Assembly (NCBI GenBank): GCA_963728495.1
Contig: CAVSKI010000003.1
Location: 186,001-250,000, forward strand
Origin: JACVRW01 sp963728495
Lineage (GTDB): Bacteria; Actinomycetota; Thermoleophilia; Solirubrobacterales; Thermoleophilaceae
Direction of reading: 5' to 3'
Length of the DNA: 64,000 bases
A program made the translations under genes and the position numbers. Positions 31,455-39,562 of the stretch are shown here, piece by piece (the stretch's first letter is position 1; each line of letters starts with the position of its first letter). A model generated the notes under the pieces. That model worked only from the letters and a program-made list of their open reading frames with translations, had not been told where the DNA came from and did not search any database.

Positions 31455-32231
31455 ATGAGGCCACCGCCGCAAGCCCAGATCTACGCCCCGGAGTTCCCGC
31501 CCGCGATGGACTGGCTCAACGTCGCCTTCCTGCGCATGAACACGCTCATGGGCCGAGGTGCGGTGCTCGTGGAGTTCTGGGACTTCGCACGCATCAACTC
31601 CCTGCGCACGATGCCCTACCTCAAGGAGTGGCACTCGCGCTACGCGGACGACGGGTTGCGCGTTGTGGCGATCCATTCGCCCGGCTACTCCTTCGGGCGC
31701 TCACGCGAGCAGGTGGAGCGCGCGGTGGAGCGCCTGCGCGTGCCGTACCCCGTGCTGTTGGACCCGGATCTCGCGGTGTGGCGGCTGTACGGGAACATGG
31801 GCTGGCCGGGCCGTTACCTGTTCGACCGGACCGGCAAGTTGGCCTACATCCACTACGGCGAGGGCGACTACCTCGAAAGCGAGCTGGCGATCCAGGAGCA
31901 CCTGGGCGTTTCGCGCGAGCCGCTTGCCCCGGTGCGTCCGGAGGACGAGCCGGGCGTGCTGCTGGAGCCCCAGACGGCCGACATCGCCCTCCCGGCCGAT
32001 CGCGAGCGACTCGAGCTGGTTCGCGACTGGGAGGACGGCGAGGACTGGATCGAGGCCTCCGATGCGGGTGCCGCCGCCTCGTTTGACTTTCGGGCCGGCG
32101 CCGCCTTCGCCGTCCTGTCGGGCGCGGACGTGGAACCGGGGCTCTACGAGGTGGAGGGCGAGGTGGAGGCCGAATCTCCCGGCCTGCGCCTGCACGGCGT
32201 TCAGTTCGCACCCCTGCCGCCATCGGCCTGA
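31455..32231 (+). CDS. Thioredoxin-fold (TlpA/DipZ-like) protein lacking the catalytic cysteines
   Basis: The 258-residue protein has a redoxin domain followed by a beta-rich C-terminal domain, as in DipZ-type thioredoxins. The segment VLVEFWDFARINSLRTMPYL aligns with the usual FWTYTCINCLRTLPYL, so the two active cysteines are replaced by Arg46 and Ser49, and no other cysteine is present in the protein. It has no signal peptide. It cannot be a dithiol oxidoreductase. It may be a binding or scaffold protein. ATG 31455 is the start that leaves a normal domain N terminus. Confidence 0.75.
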   Translation: MRPPPQAQIYAPEFPPAMDWLNVAFLRMNTLMGRGAVLVEFWDFARINSLRTMPYLKEWHSRYADDGLRVVAIHSPGYSFGRSREQVERAVERLRVPYPVLLDPDLAVWRLYGNMGWPGRYLFDRTGKLAYIHYGEGDYLESELAIQEHLGVSREPLAPVRPEDEPGVLLEPQTADIALPADRERLELVRDWEDGEDWIEASDAGAAASFDFRAGAAFAVLSGADVEPGLYEVEGEVEAESPGLRLHGVQFAPLPPSA

Positions 32232-32280
32232 CGGTCCATTTTTCGATCTCTTCACGCCGTTCCCGGGCGGGCGCGCAGCG

Positions 32281-32286
32281 TAGGCT
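32281..32286 (+). promoter_or_regulatory. Candidate -10 box of the GDPD gene
   Basis: TAGGCT matches the local -10 consensus. It lies 29 bases before ATG 32316, which has a GGGAG ribosome binding site, so this gene would have a normal leader. Confidence 0.4.
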
Positions 32287-32315
32287 GCTCGCCAAGCTTC
32301 GACCGAGGGAGTCCG

Positions 32316-33524
32316 ATGAGATTGAAGAAGGTTGTCCCGCTGCTGGCGCTGGTCGCGACGCTGGTGGGTCTGGCTCCGGCCACGGCCGCTGCCGGCGGCG
32401 GAAATGAGCCCAACCCACTCGTCATTGGTCACCGCGGCGCCGCCGGCTATCTGCCCGACCACACCCTCCCCGGATATGCGCTGGCGATAAAGCTCGGCGC
32501 CGACTACATCGAGCCCGACCTCGTGGCCACCAAGGACGGTTACCTGATCGCCCGTCATGAGCCGAACATCACGACGACCACCGATGTCAAAGCTCACCCC
32601 GAGTTCGCCAGTCGCGAGCGCACCAGGGTGGTCGACGGCGTGAGCGAAACGGGCTTTTTCGCCTCCGACTTCACGCTGGCGGAGATACGCACCCTGCGGG
32701 CTGTCCAGCCGATGCCCCAGCGGCCCCAGCAGTTCAACGGGCGCTTCCGCATTCCGACGCTCGAGCAGGTCATCAAGCTGGCCAAGCGCTACTCCAAGCG
32801 CACGGGACGCCAAATCGGCATCTATCCAGAGACCAAGCATCCGACCTACCACAAGAACCTCGGCCTGAGGCTGGAGCCGAGGCTGCTCGCCACGCTCGAC
32901 GCCGCGGGCTGGAACCGCCGCCGGGCGCCCGTGTTCATTCAGAGCTTCGAGCAGTCGAACCTCAGGTGGCTCAACCGCAGGACCGACGTCCGCCTCGTCC
33001 AGCTGGTCGACGCCAACGACGTCAACCCCGACGGCTCGCTGGACTACACCGCGCCGTTCGACCGGCCCTACGATTGGACCGTTTCGGGCCGGCCCGAGCT
33101 GCTCGCTCGCACCTTCGGCTTCTTCGCCACGAAGGCTGGGCTCGACGAGGTGGCCACTTACGCCGACGGAATCGGGCCGTGGAAGCCGTACATCCACAGC
33201 ACACGAGCGCTGGTCATCGTCGACGGCAAGGCTGCTGACGCGAACGGCGACGGGACCGTCAACGACACCGATCGCGCGCTCCTCCCCTCGCCCAGCGGGC
33301 TGGTGCGGCGAGCACACGACCGCGGGCTGCTGGTGCACCCGTACACGTTCCGCAACGAGCAGGGCACGCTGGCCTCCGACTACAAGGGCAATCCGATCAA
33401 CGAGTACCTGCACTTCTACGAGCTGGGAGTGGACGGGTTGTTCTCGGACTTCGCGAACACGGCCTTCGCCGCGCGGGAGCTGTTCTGGCTCCAGAACAAC
33501 GAATGGGGTGAGCCCGACCAGTAG
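32316..33524 (+). CDS. Secreted glycerophosphodiester phosphodiesterase
   Basis: The 402-residue protein has a signal peptide (KKVVPLLALVATLVGLAPATAAA) and a GDPD domain with the catalytic HRGAAGYLPDHTLPGYA, EPDLVATKDGYLIARHEPNI and YPETKHP. It splits glycerophosphodiesters into glycerol-3-phosphate and alcohol outside the membrane, for phosphate or carbon supply. Near residue 310 it carries ADANGDGTVNDTDRALL, an EF-hand/dockerin-like calcium loop, in keeping with a calcium-dependent enzyme of the GlpQ type. The tyrosine phosphatase gene follows 43 bases later. Confidence 0.93.
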   Translation: MRLKKVVPLLALVATLVGLAPATAAAGGGNEPNPLVIGHRGAAGYLPDHTLPGYALAIKLGADYIEPDLVATKDGYLIARHEPNITTTTDVKAHPEFASRERTRVVDGVSETGFFASDFTLAEIRTLRAVQPMPQRPQQFNGRFRIPTLEQVIKLAKRYSKRTGRQIGIYPETKHPTYHKNLGLRLEPRLLATLDAAGWNRRRAPVFIQSFEQSNLRWLNRRTDVRLVQLVDANDVNPDGSLDYTAPFDRPYDWTVSGRPELLARTFGFFATKAGLDEVATYADGIGPWKPYIHSTRALVIVDGKAADANGDGTVNDTDRALLPSPSGLVRRAHDRGLLVHPYTFRNEQGTLASDYKGNPINEYLHFYELGVDGLFSDFANTAFAARELFWLQNNEWGEPDQ

Positions 33525-33567
33525 ACACCGACCCGGCCAACCGAGCGTCGACTTCGGTGCCGCATAG

Positions 33568-34251
33568 GTGCATAACTCGACGCTCGACTGGCAGGGCTGT
33601 TTCAACGTGCGTGACCTCGGGGGCCTTCCCACACCCGGCGGCGGGCGGACGCGCCGCGGCGCCGTGGTGCGGGCCGACTGCGTCGAGGGGCTCACCGAGC
33701 CGGGCTGGTCGGCGCTGACGGCGTACGGGATCCGGACGGTCATCGACCTCCGCAACCACGACGAGCTCGGCAGCGACGTCGCGCCTCGTCCCGACGACCT
33801 GGACACGGTTCACCTGCCGCTCGACGACATCGATGACACCGAGTTCTGGGGGGATCGCTGGTACGACGACCCCGAGTACGCGACCCCTCTCTACTACCGG
33901 GCTCACCTCGAGCGCTTCCCGGAGCGCAGCGCTCGAGTCATCACGGCGATCGCCCGAGCGCGCCCCGGCGGCGTCCTCTTTCACTGCGTGAGGGGGCGCG
34001 ACCGAACCGGGCAGATCTCGATGCTCGTGCTCGCCCTCGCTGGGGTCGCACCTGAGGCCGTGGCCGCCGACTACTGCGTCAGCAACGACTGTGTGCCGGA
34101 CCGCGACGCCGACGAGTTCCTCAGCCGCCAGGGCACCTCCGCCGCTGAGGTCATCGTCTCCACCCTCGCCTCGCTCGACGTGCCTGCCCAGCTGCGCCGG
34201 GGCGGCCTGGCCGACGACGATCTGGTGAGACTGCGGTCGCGGCTCAGCTGA
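33568..34251 (+). CDS. Tyrosine/dual-specificity protein phosphatase (PtpB-like)
   Basis: The 227-residue protein has the phosphatase P-loop HCVRGRDRTG (C-x5-R) and the N-terminal block FNVRDLGGLPTPGG seen in bacterial PtpB/DSP proteins and in lipid phosphatases such as Mycobacterium PtpB. The lysine usual in the loop (HCTAGKDRTG) is arginine here. No signal peptide is present. The GTG start at 33568 follows GDPD and the two may be co-transcribed. The 3' end overlaps ispH by eight bases on the other strand. Confidence 0.85.
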   Translation: MHNSTLDWQGCFNVRDLGGLPTPGGGRTRRGAVVRADCVEGLTEPGWSALTAYGIRTVIDLRNHDELGSDVAPRPDDLDTVHLPLDDIDDTEFWGDRWYDDPEYATPLYYRAHLERFPERSARVITAIARARPGGVLFHCVRGRDRTGQISMLVLALAGVAPEAVAADYCVSNDCVPDRDADEFLSRQGTSAAEVIVSTLASLDVPAQLRRGGLADDDLVRLRSRLS

Positions 34252-35215
34252 GCGTGGGCAGCGGCCGGGCCGCCAGGGCGCTGCGGATTTCCTTGGGCAG
34301 CATGAAGCGCACGTCTTCCTGGACCACCTCGAACTCCGAGACGTCCTGGGTGCCGCGCTCGCGGAAGAACTCGATCAGTCGCTGGACCAGCTCCTCGGGC
34401 GCACTCGCGCCGGAGGAGATTCCGACCACCCGCTTGCCCTCCAGCCACTCTTCCTGGACCTGGGTCTCGTTGTCGATCAGGTGGGAGTCGGCTCCGTGGT
34501 CGCGGGCCACCTCCACAAGGCGGTTCGAGTTCGACGAGTTGCTCGAGCCGATCACCAGCACCAGGTCACACTCGCCCGCCATCTGGCGCACGGCCAGCTG
34601 GCGATTGGTCGTGGCGTAACAGATGTCGTCCGACTTCGGCCCCGTGATGTTGGGGAAGCGCTCGTGCAGGCGGCGGATGATGCGGTCGGTCTCGTCGACC
34701 GACAGCGTGGTCTGGGTGAGGAAGGCCACGCGGTCGGGGTCGGGCAGCTCGAGGTTGTCGACGTCCTCCTCGGTCTCCACCAGCACGAAGTGATCGGGCG
34801 CCTCGCCCATCGTGCCCTCCACCTCCTCGTGGCCCTCGTGGCCCACGAGAACGATGGTGTAGCCCTCGGCGGCGAACTTCTTGGCCTCCACGTGCACCTT
34901 GGTCACGAGCGGGCAGGTGGCGTCGATCGTCTTGAGGCCGCGGGCCTCGGCGTTGGCGTGCACGCTCGGGGCCACGCCGTGGGCGGAGAACACGACCGTC
35001 TGCCCCTCGGGCACCTGGGTCTCCTCCTCCACGAAGATCGCCCCGCGCTCGCGCAGCTGCTCGACCACGTGCTTGTTGTGGACGATCTCCTTGCGCACGT
35101 AGACCGGCGGGCCGTAGAGCTCGAGCGCGCGCTCGACCGTCTGCACCGCACGGTCGACACCCGCGCAGTAGCCACGCGGGGCGGCGAGGAGAAGCTTGTC
35201 GGGGAAGGCGGGCAT
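34244..35215 (-). CDS. ispH: 4-hydroxy-3-methylbut-2-enyl diphosphate reductase IspH
   Basis: The 323-residue protein has the three cluster cysteines (PRGYCAGVDRAV, DATCPLV, GECDLVLVIGS), the glutamate/threonine active-site block (LTQTTLSVDE) and the SSNSSNSNRL motif. IspH makes IPP and DMAPP in the last MEP-pathway step and needs a 4Fe-4S cluster. ATG 35215 with GGGAG upstream is chosen. A TTG directly before it is the alternative. The left inverted repeat of the accessory island begins 31 bases upstream of the start, so its promoter lies at or inside the island edge. Confidence 0.95.
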   Translation of the reverse strand: MPAFPDKLLLAAPRGYCAGVDRAVQTVERALELYGPPVYVRKEIVHNKHVVEQLRERGAIFVEEETQVPEGQTVVFSAHGVAPSVHANAEARGLKTIDATCPLVTKVHVEAKKFAAEGYTIVLVGHEGHEEVEGTMGEAPDHFVLVETEEDVDNLELPDPDRVAFLTQTTLSVDETDRIIRRLHERFPNITGPKSDDICYATTNRQLAVRQMAGECDLVLVIGSSNSSNSNRLVEVARDHGADSHLIDNETQVQEEWLEGKRVVGISSGASAPEELVQRLIEFFRERGTQDVSEFEVVQEDVRFMLPKEIRSALAARPLPTLS

Positions 35216-35245
35216 CAACTCCCAAGGCTAGCTATGCCCGCCGGA

Positions 35246-35358
35246 GTTGGCGGTCGGGCGGCCGCGTCCGTCATCGCTCGTCCGCAGAGCCTCGCTGGCG
35301 CTCGTTCGCTCGCTCGCAAGCGGCTCGCTCTGACATGCTCTGCGGCCGGGGATACCGA
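35246..35358. repeat. Left 113-bp terminal inverted repeat of a putative 5-kb island
   Basis: This segment is the reverse complement of 40182-40294 with only two mismatches in 113 bases. It begins GTTGGCGGTCGGGCGG and includes CGCTCGTTCGCTCGCTCGC. Weaker similarity continues inward for about 20 bases. Equal-length arms in inverted orientation enclose a gene set with several decayed genes, which suggests a mobile or inserted element. A clean target duplication is not evident: a shared CCGG lies one base off at each outer edge. Confidence 0.85.
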
Positions 35359-35447
35359 ACGCGGCCGCCTTCGCCGAGACGCGCTGGATCTCGGGCAGGC
35401 GCGGAGTGCATGCCACTCGACGACTCAGAGAGCGCCGGGATGATGCC

Positions 35448-36072
35448 TCAGACGGTGCGGGGTCGCCATGGCTCGTGCTCGTGCGCGAGCCAGACCAGCT
35501 CGGGGTCGAGCGCGAGCACGCGCTGCCGGCCTTCGGTGGGCGGCTCGTCGAACTCGCCGTGCCACACCGCCACGTCGCCGCCGACGACGACCGGACGCCC
35601 GCCGGTCTCGACGACGACCATCTGCATGCCGCGGCGTGTGGCCCGGCGCCGGGAGGAGTCGGAGCCCGGGAAGCAGCTCGAGCTCGCCGTCGACCGGCAC
35701 GTACCGCACGCCGGGCGCATCGACCCACTCGCGAATGGTGTAGCCGTCCTCGCTGCGCGCGTCGTCGAGCTCCCGACGCTGGACGTAGATCGGCCTGCCG
35801 GCGAAGAGATGGTTGCCGCCGCAGTGGTCGGCGTGCAGGTGTGTGTTGACGACGATGTCGATGCCGGCGAGATCGAAGTCCTGCTCGCTCAGCGGCCGGA
35901 GGCGGGGCTCGAGCTCGGCCGCGAAGGGGTGCAGCTCCGTCATGCCGGTGTCGACCAGCACGCGCGCATCGGGATGGTCGATGACGTGCACGTAGAGCGG
36001 CATCGGCTCGCCCTCGGCGAGCAGGTCGGCAACGCGGACCGGCGTGACGGTGATCGAGGCGGGGGCGTTCAT
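35448..36072 (-). pseudogene. Metallo-beta-lactamase-fold hydrolase, frameshifted
   Basis: The first 147 or so codons encode an MBL-fold enzyme with THLHADHCGGN (HxHxDH) and PAPGHTP. The end of the domain (GMQMVVVETGGRPVVVGGDVAVW ... WLAHEHEPW) lies in the next frame, and removal of one base near 35632 joins them as HTPGMQMV into a 207-residue protein. The pattern resembles N-acyl-homoserine lactonases and related lactonases of this fold. The substrate is not known. It overlaps the sigma factor gene by four bases (ATGA). It may be a real pseudogene or an assembly error. Confidence 0.75.
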
Positions 36073-37055
36073 CTCGTACCGACCGTCTCGCTGAGCGTGG
36101 CCGGCAGGTCGAAGTGCTCGAACACCGCGCCGTCGAAGGTGACGATCTCGGTGACGACCCCGTCCTGCACCCGCAGGACGTCGATCGCCAGCGGTTCGTA
36201 CGCGGCGTCGCCCGGCTTGCGCACGTAGGCCGCGACCGCGGGCTGACCGTTGGCGCGGGTGACCACGCACCGCATGCTGCCGAAAACCTCCGATCCGAAC
36301 CCGCCGTTGATCCAGCCCTGCACGACCGCGCTTCGGCCGGTCCAGACGCCGGGCGTCGGCGGCATCGAGAACCGGACGTCCTCGTGCATGAGCGCGGCCA
36401 GGCCCTCGGCGTCGGCGCGCTCGCTGCACTCGACGTAGCGCGCGAGCAGCTCCCGCTCGGCGGCGGTCGGCTCGGCGGCCTGTTGCCACGCCTCGCGGTC
36501 CTCGGGCAGGCTCTCCCGCAACCCAGCCCGCGCGCGCTGCAGCGCGGAGTTCACCGACGCCTCTGTCGTCTCGAGCAGCCGAGCGGTCTCCTTCGCCGAG
36601 CAGCCGAGCACGTCGCGCAGCACGAGCACGGCCCGCGGCAGCGGCGCGAGGTGCTGGATCGCGGCGATGAACGCCAGCTCGACGGTCTCCTTGGCGAGCG
36701 CCACGTCTTCCGGGCCCTCGCGCCGGTCGGGCAGCTGCTCGAGAAGCTCGTCGGGGTAGGGCTGCAGCCACGCGACCTCGCCGCTCGCACTCGGCCGCCG
36801 CGGGCGCTTGTCGAGCGCGTCGAGGCAGGCGTTCGTGGCGATCCGGTACAGCCACGCGCGAACCGACGCGCGGCCCTCGTACGTCTCGCGCCGGCGCCAC
36901 GCGCGCAGGAACGCCTCCTGGACGAGGTCCTCGGCCTCCTCGAACGACCCGAGCAGGCGGTAGCAGTGGACGTGCAACTCGCGGCGGTGCGGCTCGACGC
37001 GGGCGCCGAAGGCCTGCTCGTCGAGCGGCCGGAGGTCGTCGGTGTTGGAGCTCAT
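36069..37055 (-). CDS. ECF sigma factor with C-terminal SnoaL-like domain
   Basis: The 328-residue protein has sigma region 2 (HCYRLLGSFEEAEDLVQEAFLRAWRR ... YRIATNACLD), region 4 (LPRAVLVLRDVLGCSAKETARLLETTEASVNSALQRAR) and a C-terminal extension of about 130 residues resembling a SnoaL/NTF2 fold (YVECSERADAEGLAALMHEDVRFSMPP). SnoaL-tailed ECF factors such as SigJ/ECF41 and ECF56 types lack a classical anti-sigma factor and are controlled by the tail. It is translationally coupled to the MBL gene. A YCII gene lies just upstream. Confidence 0.9.
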   Translation of the reverse strand: MSSNTDDLRPLDEQAFGARVEPHRRELHVHCYRLLGSFEEAEDLVQEAFLRAWRRRETYEGRASVRAWLYRIATNACLDALDKRPRRPSASGEVAWLQPYPDELLEQLPDRREGPEDVALAKETVELAFIAAIQHLAPLPRAVLVLRDVLGCSAKETARLLETTEASVNSALQRARAGLRESLPEDREAWQQAAEPTAAERELLARYVECSERADAEGLAALMHEDVRFSMPPTPGVWTGRSAVVQGWINGGFGSEVFGSMRCVVTRANGQPAVAAYVRKPGDAAYEPLAIDVLRVQDGVVTEIVTFDGAVFEHFDLPATLSETVGTR

Positions 37056-37284
37056 GGTGTGTGTGACGGCGGGCGGCCCGAAAACTCATCACCCGGCGCC
37101 ACGCAGCGTCTCGAGGAACGTTGCCGCAATCGAGGGTGCATCTCGCAAGCCGATCCTGTAACGGGACAGTCTCGCGGCTCTGCGGGGTGGCGGATGACTT
37201 GATCGCCGGCCGGGGCAGGCTGGGCTGGAACGTCGATCCCAGCGCCCCGCCCGCCCGCGGACGGCGGCCGCCCAGCGGGCTCAG

Positions 37285-37650
37285 TCAGGCGTCCGGCACC
37301 TCCTGCAGGGCGCGTACCTCAATGCGGCCGCCCAGCGCCTTGGACGCCTGGATCGCCCACCGGACCGCGGCGTCCTGGTCGGCGGCCTCGATAACCCAGA
37401 AGCCGCCGACGTACTCCGGCGCCTCGACGAACGGTCCGTCGACCACTACGGGCTCGCCGTCCGTGGCGTCGACGGTCTTCGCCGACGACGGCGGGTGCAG
37501 GCCCCCGGCGAAGAGAAACGCTCCGGCCTCGTGTAGGTCGGTGTTGACCTTGTTCGCGGCGGCCATCGTGGCCTCCAGTTCGGCCGGGTCCATCGAGGCC
37601 ATGGTCGGCTCCTCGGCTGTGTCGTGGGGGACGGTCAGGAAGAACTGCAT
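37285..37650 (-). CDS. YCII/DGPF-domain protein
   Basis: The 121-residue protein has the YCII family core: MQFFLTVPHD, GAFLFAGGLHPPSSAKTVDA, VVDGPFVEAPEYVGGFWVIEA and GGRIEVRALQEV. The DGPF signature marks proteins found next to ECF42 sigma factors, but the sigma factor here carries a SnoaL tail instead of the TPR tail of ECF42. AAGGAG lies nine bases before ATG 37650. No enzymatic role is established for the family. Confidence 0.85.
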   Translation of the reverse strand: MQFFLTVPHDTAEEPTMASMDPAELEATMAAANKVNTDLHEAGAFLFAGGLHPPSSAKTVDATDGEPVVVDGPFVEAPEYVGGFWVIEAADQDAAVRWAIQASKALGGRIEVRALQEVPDA

Positions 37651-38047
37651 CAGTCGCGACTCCTTTTGTCGTGTTTGTACGCGAAACCACGGTGCCATGA
37701 CCACCTGCTGCGGTCGATCCCAGAATCCTGGTGTTTCGCGCCCGCGAGGCTCATCGTCTGCTCGCAGGCTCGCGACCGCGCGGCGTTGGGGAAGCGAGCG
37801 GGCACTTACCCACTGCCTCGCTTGAGTCAGTTCGACGTTTCCTAGCCCTTTGACCGCCAGGCAGCTCGAGATTCATCGGCGCGGAATGCTGGCCGGCCAA
37901 GCCATCCCGGATGGTATCCCCCAAGCGGGTGCTTGGTCTGAGGGATCGTGAACGGGCAGTCGGGGCACGGCCCGGGCGATCTCGTCACGGAGCGGACCGG
38001 TGTTGGAGAAGGCCACGGCGCGCCAATACTCGGGTCGCCGTGTTTCA
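37651..38047. other. Intergenic stretch without a supported gene
   Basis: The stretch separates the YCII gene from the SnoaL-cupin gene. An 8-bp inverted repeat (CGCGAAAC at 37680-37687, GTTTCGCG at 37733-37740) flanks the likely YCII promoter and could be a regulator site. A 63-codon minus-strand frame (38064-37873, starting MAIADIETRRPEYW) overlaps the cupin start and has no recognisable domain. It may be a relict. Confidence 0.4.
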
Positions 38048-38755
38048 ATGTCGGCGATGGCCACCGAGCGATCAGCAGGTCGCCGGCTTACGGACGCGTT
38101 CCTCGCACGGGATGCGCTGGCGATGGTCGCCGAGCTCGCTCCGGATGCGGTCTTCCACAGCCCGGTGGCCGACTACGAAGGCCGCGAACGAATCGGTGCT
38201 GTGCTCACAGCGGTCACCAAGGTCGTGGCCGTGCCACGGCCCAGCCGGCTGATCCAGGGCTCCGACGAGACGCTGCTGGCGTTCACCGCCGAGCTCGAGG
38301 GCAACGCCGGCGACGGCGTCCTGCTGGCGACCGGTGAGCCCGATCGCGCGATCTCGGAGCTGACGCTTATGGTTAGGCCGCTGGCGACGCTCCTCGACGC
38401 CGTCGACCGGATGAAGGTGCTGCTCGGCGTGGCGGGCCCGGCCCGGATCGAGCAGGACGAGCTGCCGGGGCGGTTCGAGGGCGCCGATCACGGCGCCGGC
38501 GTGTCGTTCTTCCTCGCACGGACGCCGCCGGGCCGTGGGCCAAACCTGCATCGCCACCCGTACGAGGAGACCTTCGTCGTGCACGAGGGCCGGCTCAGCT
38601 TCACCGTCAACGGCCAGACGATCGAGGCGGGGGCCGGTCAGATCGTGATCGCGCCGCCCGGCAGCGCGCACAAGTTCGTCAACCTTGGCGACGCGCCCGC
38701 CCACATGACCAACATCCACCCGCGCCCGCGGATGTCGCAGGAGGATCTGGAGTAG
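38048..38755 (+). CDS. SnoaL-like/cupin two-domain fusion protein
   Basis: The 235-residue protein has an N-terminal NTF2/SnoaL-type domain (about residues 10-120; LTDAFLARDALAMVAELAPDAVFHSP). A C-terminal cupin follows (about 145-225; GPNLHRHPYEETFVVHEGRLSF, then GQIVIAPPGSAHKF) with metal-binding His, His, Glu and His. SnoaL domains are small ligand-binding or catalytic pockets and cupins often bind metals or sugars. The combined function is unknown. A SnoaL fold also forms the tail of the sigma factor 1 kb away. ATG 38048 or 38057 is the start. Confidence 0.75.
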   Translation: MSAMATERSAGRRLTDAFLARDALAMVAELAPDAVFHSPVADYEGRERIGAVLTAVTKVVAVPRPSRLIQGSDETLLAFTAELEGNAGDGVLLATGEPDRAISELTLMVRPLATLLDAVDRMKVLLGVAGPARIEQDELPGRFEGADHGAGVSFFLARTPPGRGPNLHRHPYEETFVVHEGRLSFTVNGQTIEAGAGQIVIAPPGSAHKFVNLGDAPAHMTNIHPRPRMSQEDLE

Positions 38756-38829
38756 CCGGGCGGGGGCGGACCGCGGTCAGCCGAGCGCGGACAAGGGCCT
38801 CGTCGGAGCCGCGGCCGAAAGAAGCAAAG

Positions 38830-38835
38830 TAGGCT
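38830..38835 (+). promoter_or_regulatory. Candidate -10 box of the island membrane protein gene
   Basis: TAGGCT is followed by exactly seven bases and GTG 38843, consistent with leaderless transcription. Confidence 0.45.
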
Positions 38836-38842
38836 CGCCGGA

Positions 38843-39358
38843 GTGCGGAACGACCCGTTCGACTTGACGTCGAAGCCCGCCGTTGTCGGCCGTATCGTCA
38901 CCGCGACGGTCGCCTTGGTCTGTCTCCTGATTGTCTACGACGGCTGGGCTGCCTTGAAACCGTCCGAAGTCGTCGTCGTCATCGTCGGTCCGGTTGTCGC
39001 GATCTGCACGACCCACATCTTCTCGGGCAGTCTCGTCCAGCTGGTAGAGCTAGGACGACCGCCGGCGAAGCAAGAGTGGCTCGTCACGGCGCGCTTCGAG
39101 TTGCGGTTCCTCCTGCTCGCAGTCCCACCGCTGACTGTCCTGCTCATTCTCCAACTCGCGAATGTCGCGCTCACCGACACGATCCGCGTCGTCATCTGGC
39201 TGGAAGCCCTCTCGCTCAGCTTCTGGGCCGGACTGGCCGCCTGGTACGCCGGCCTGCGCGGACGGTGGCTAGTGCTTTCGATCCTCGCCGGTTTCGTCAT
39301 CAGCGGCATGATTCTCCTGCTCAAGGTCATCCTGCAGCCGGGGGAGGTGCCCGCGTAA
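38843..39358 (+). CDS. Four-helix membrane protein of unknown function
   Basis: The 171-residue protein has four or five hydrophobic segments (IVTATVALVCLLIVYDGWA, VVVVIVGPVVAICTTHIFSG, LLLAVPPLTVLLILQLA, ALSLSFWAGLAAWYAGL, LSILAGFVISGMILLLKVI). I recognise no family. The GTG start follows a -10 box by seven bases. It has lower GC than the flanking core genes, fitting an accessory origin. Confidence 0.7.
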   Translation: MRNDPFDLTSKPAVVGRIVTATVALVCLLIVYDGWAALKPSEVVVVIVGPVVAICTTHIFSGSLVQLVELGRPPAKQEWLVTARFELRFLLLAVPPLTVLLILQLANVALTDTIRVVIWLEALSLSFWAGLAAWYAGLRGRWLVLSILAGFVISGMILLLKVILQPGEVPA

Positions 39359-39481
39359 CAGCCCCAGCGGCGAGCTTTACCTGCGCCACGCCACTCGAGA
39401 TCCGGGAGTCTCCTCGACAGCGGCGCGATCACGAAACCCAGTTCCAGCAGATCAAGCAGAAAGGCGCTCGCATAAGCAGCA

Positions 39482-39562
39482 GCGACGCTGGTCCCGCTCA
39501 CCCTGGCCGCCGGCCAGTTCCTGATGACGCTCGACACCTCGGTGATGAACGTCGCGAGAGAC
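39482..39562 (+). pseudogene. Remnant of an MFS (DHA2-type) transporter
   Basis: The frame reads ATLVPLTLAAGQFLMTLDTSVMNVARD. LAAGQFLMTLDTSVMNV is the first-helix signature of drug:H+ antiporter-2 (EmrB/QacA-like) transporters. After MNVA the similarity stops and no further membrane helices follow, so only about 25 codons remain. Confidence 0.6.

Noticed and set aside
35448..36072. A functional quorum-quenching lactonase
   Set aside because: The HxHxDH motif fits many MBL enzymes and the frame is broken, so neither the activity nor the substrate can be claimed.
37873..38064. A 63-codon minus-strand gene starting MAIADIETRRPEYW
   Set aside because: It overlaps the start of the SnoaL-cupin gene, has no recognised domain and no clear ribosome binding site. 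It was mentioned only as a possible relict.
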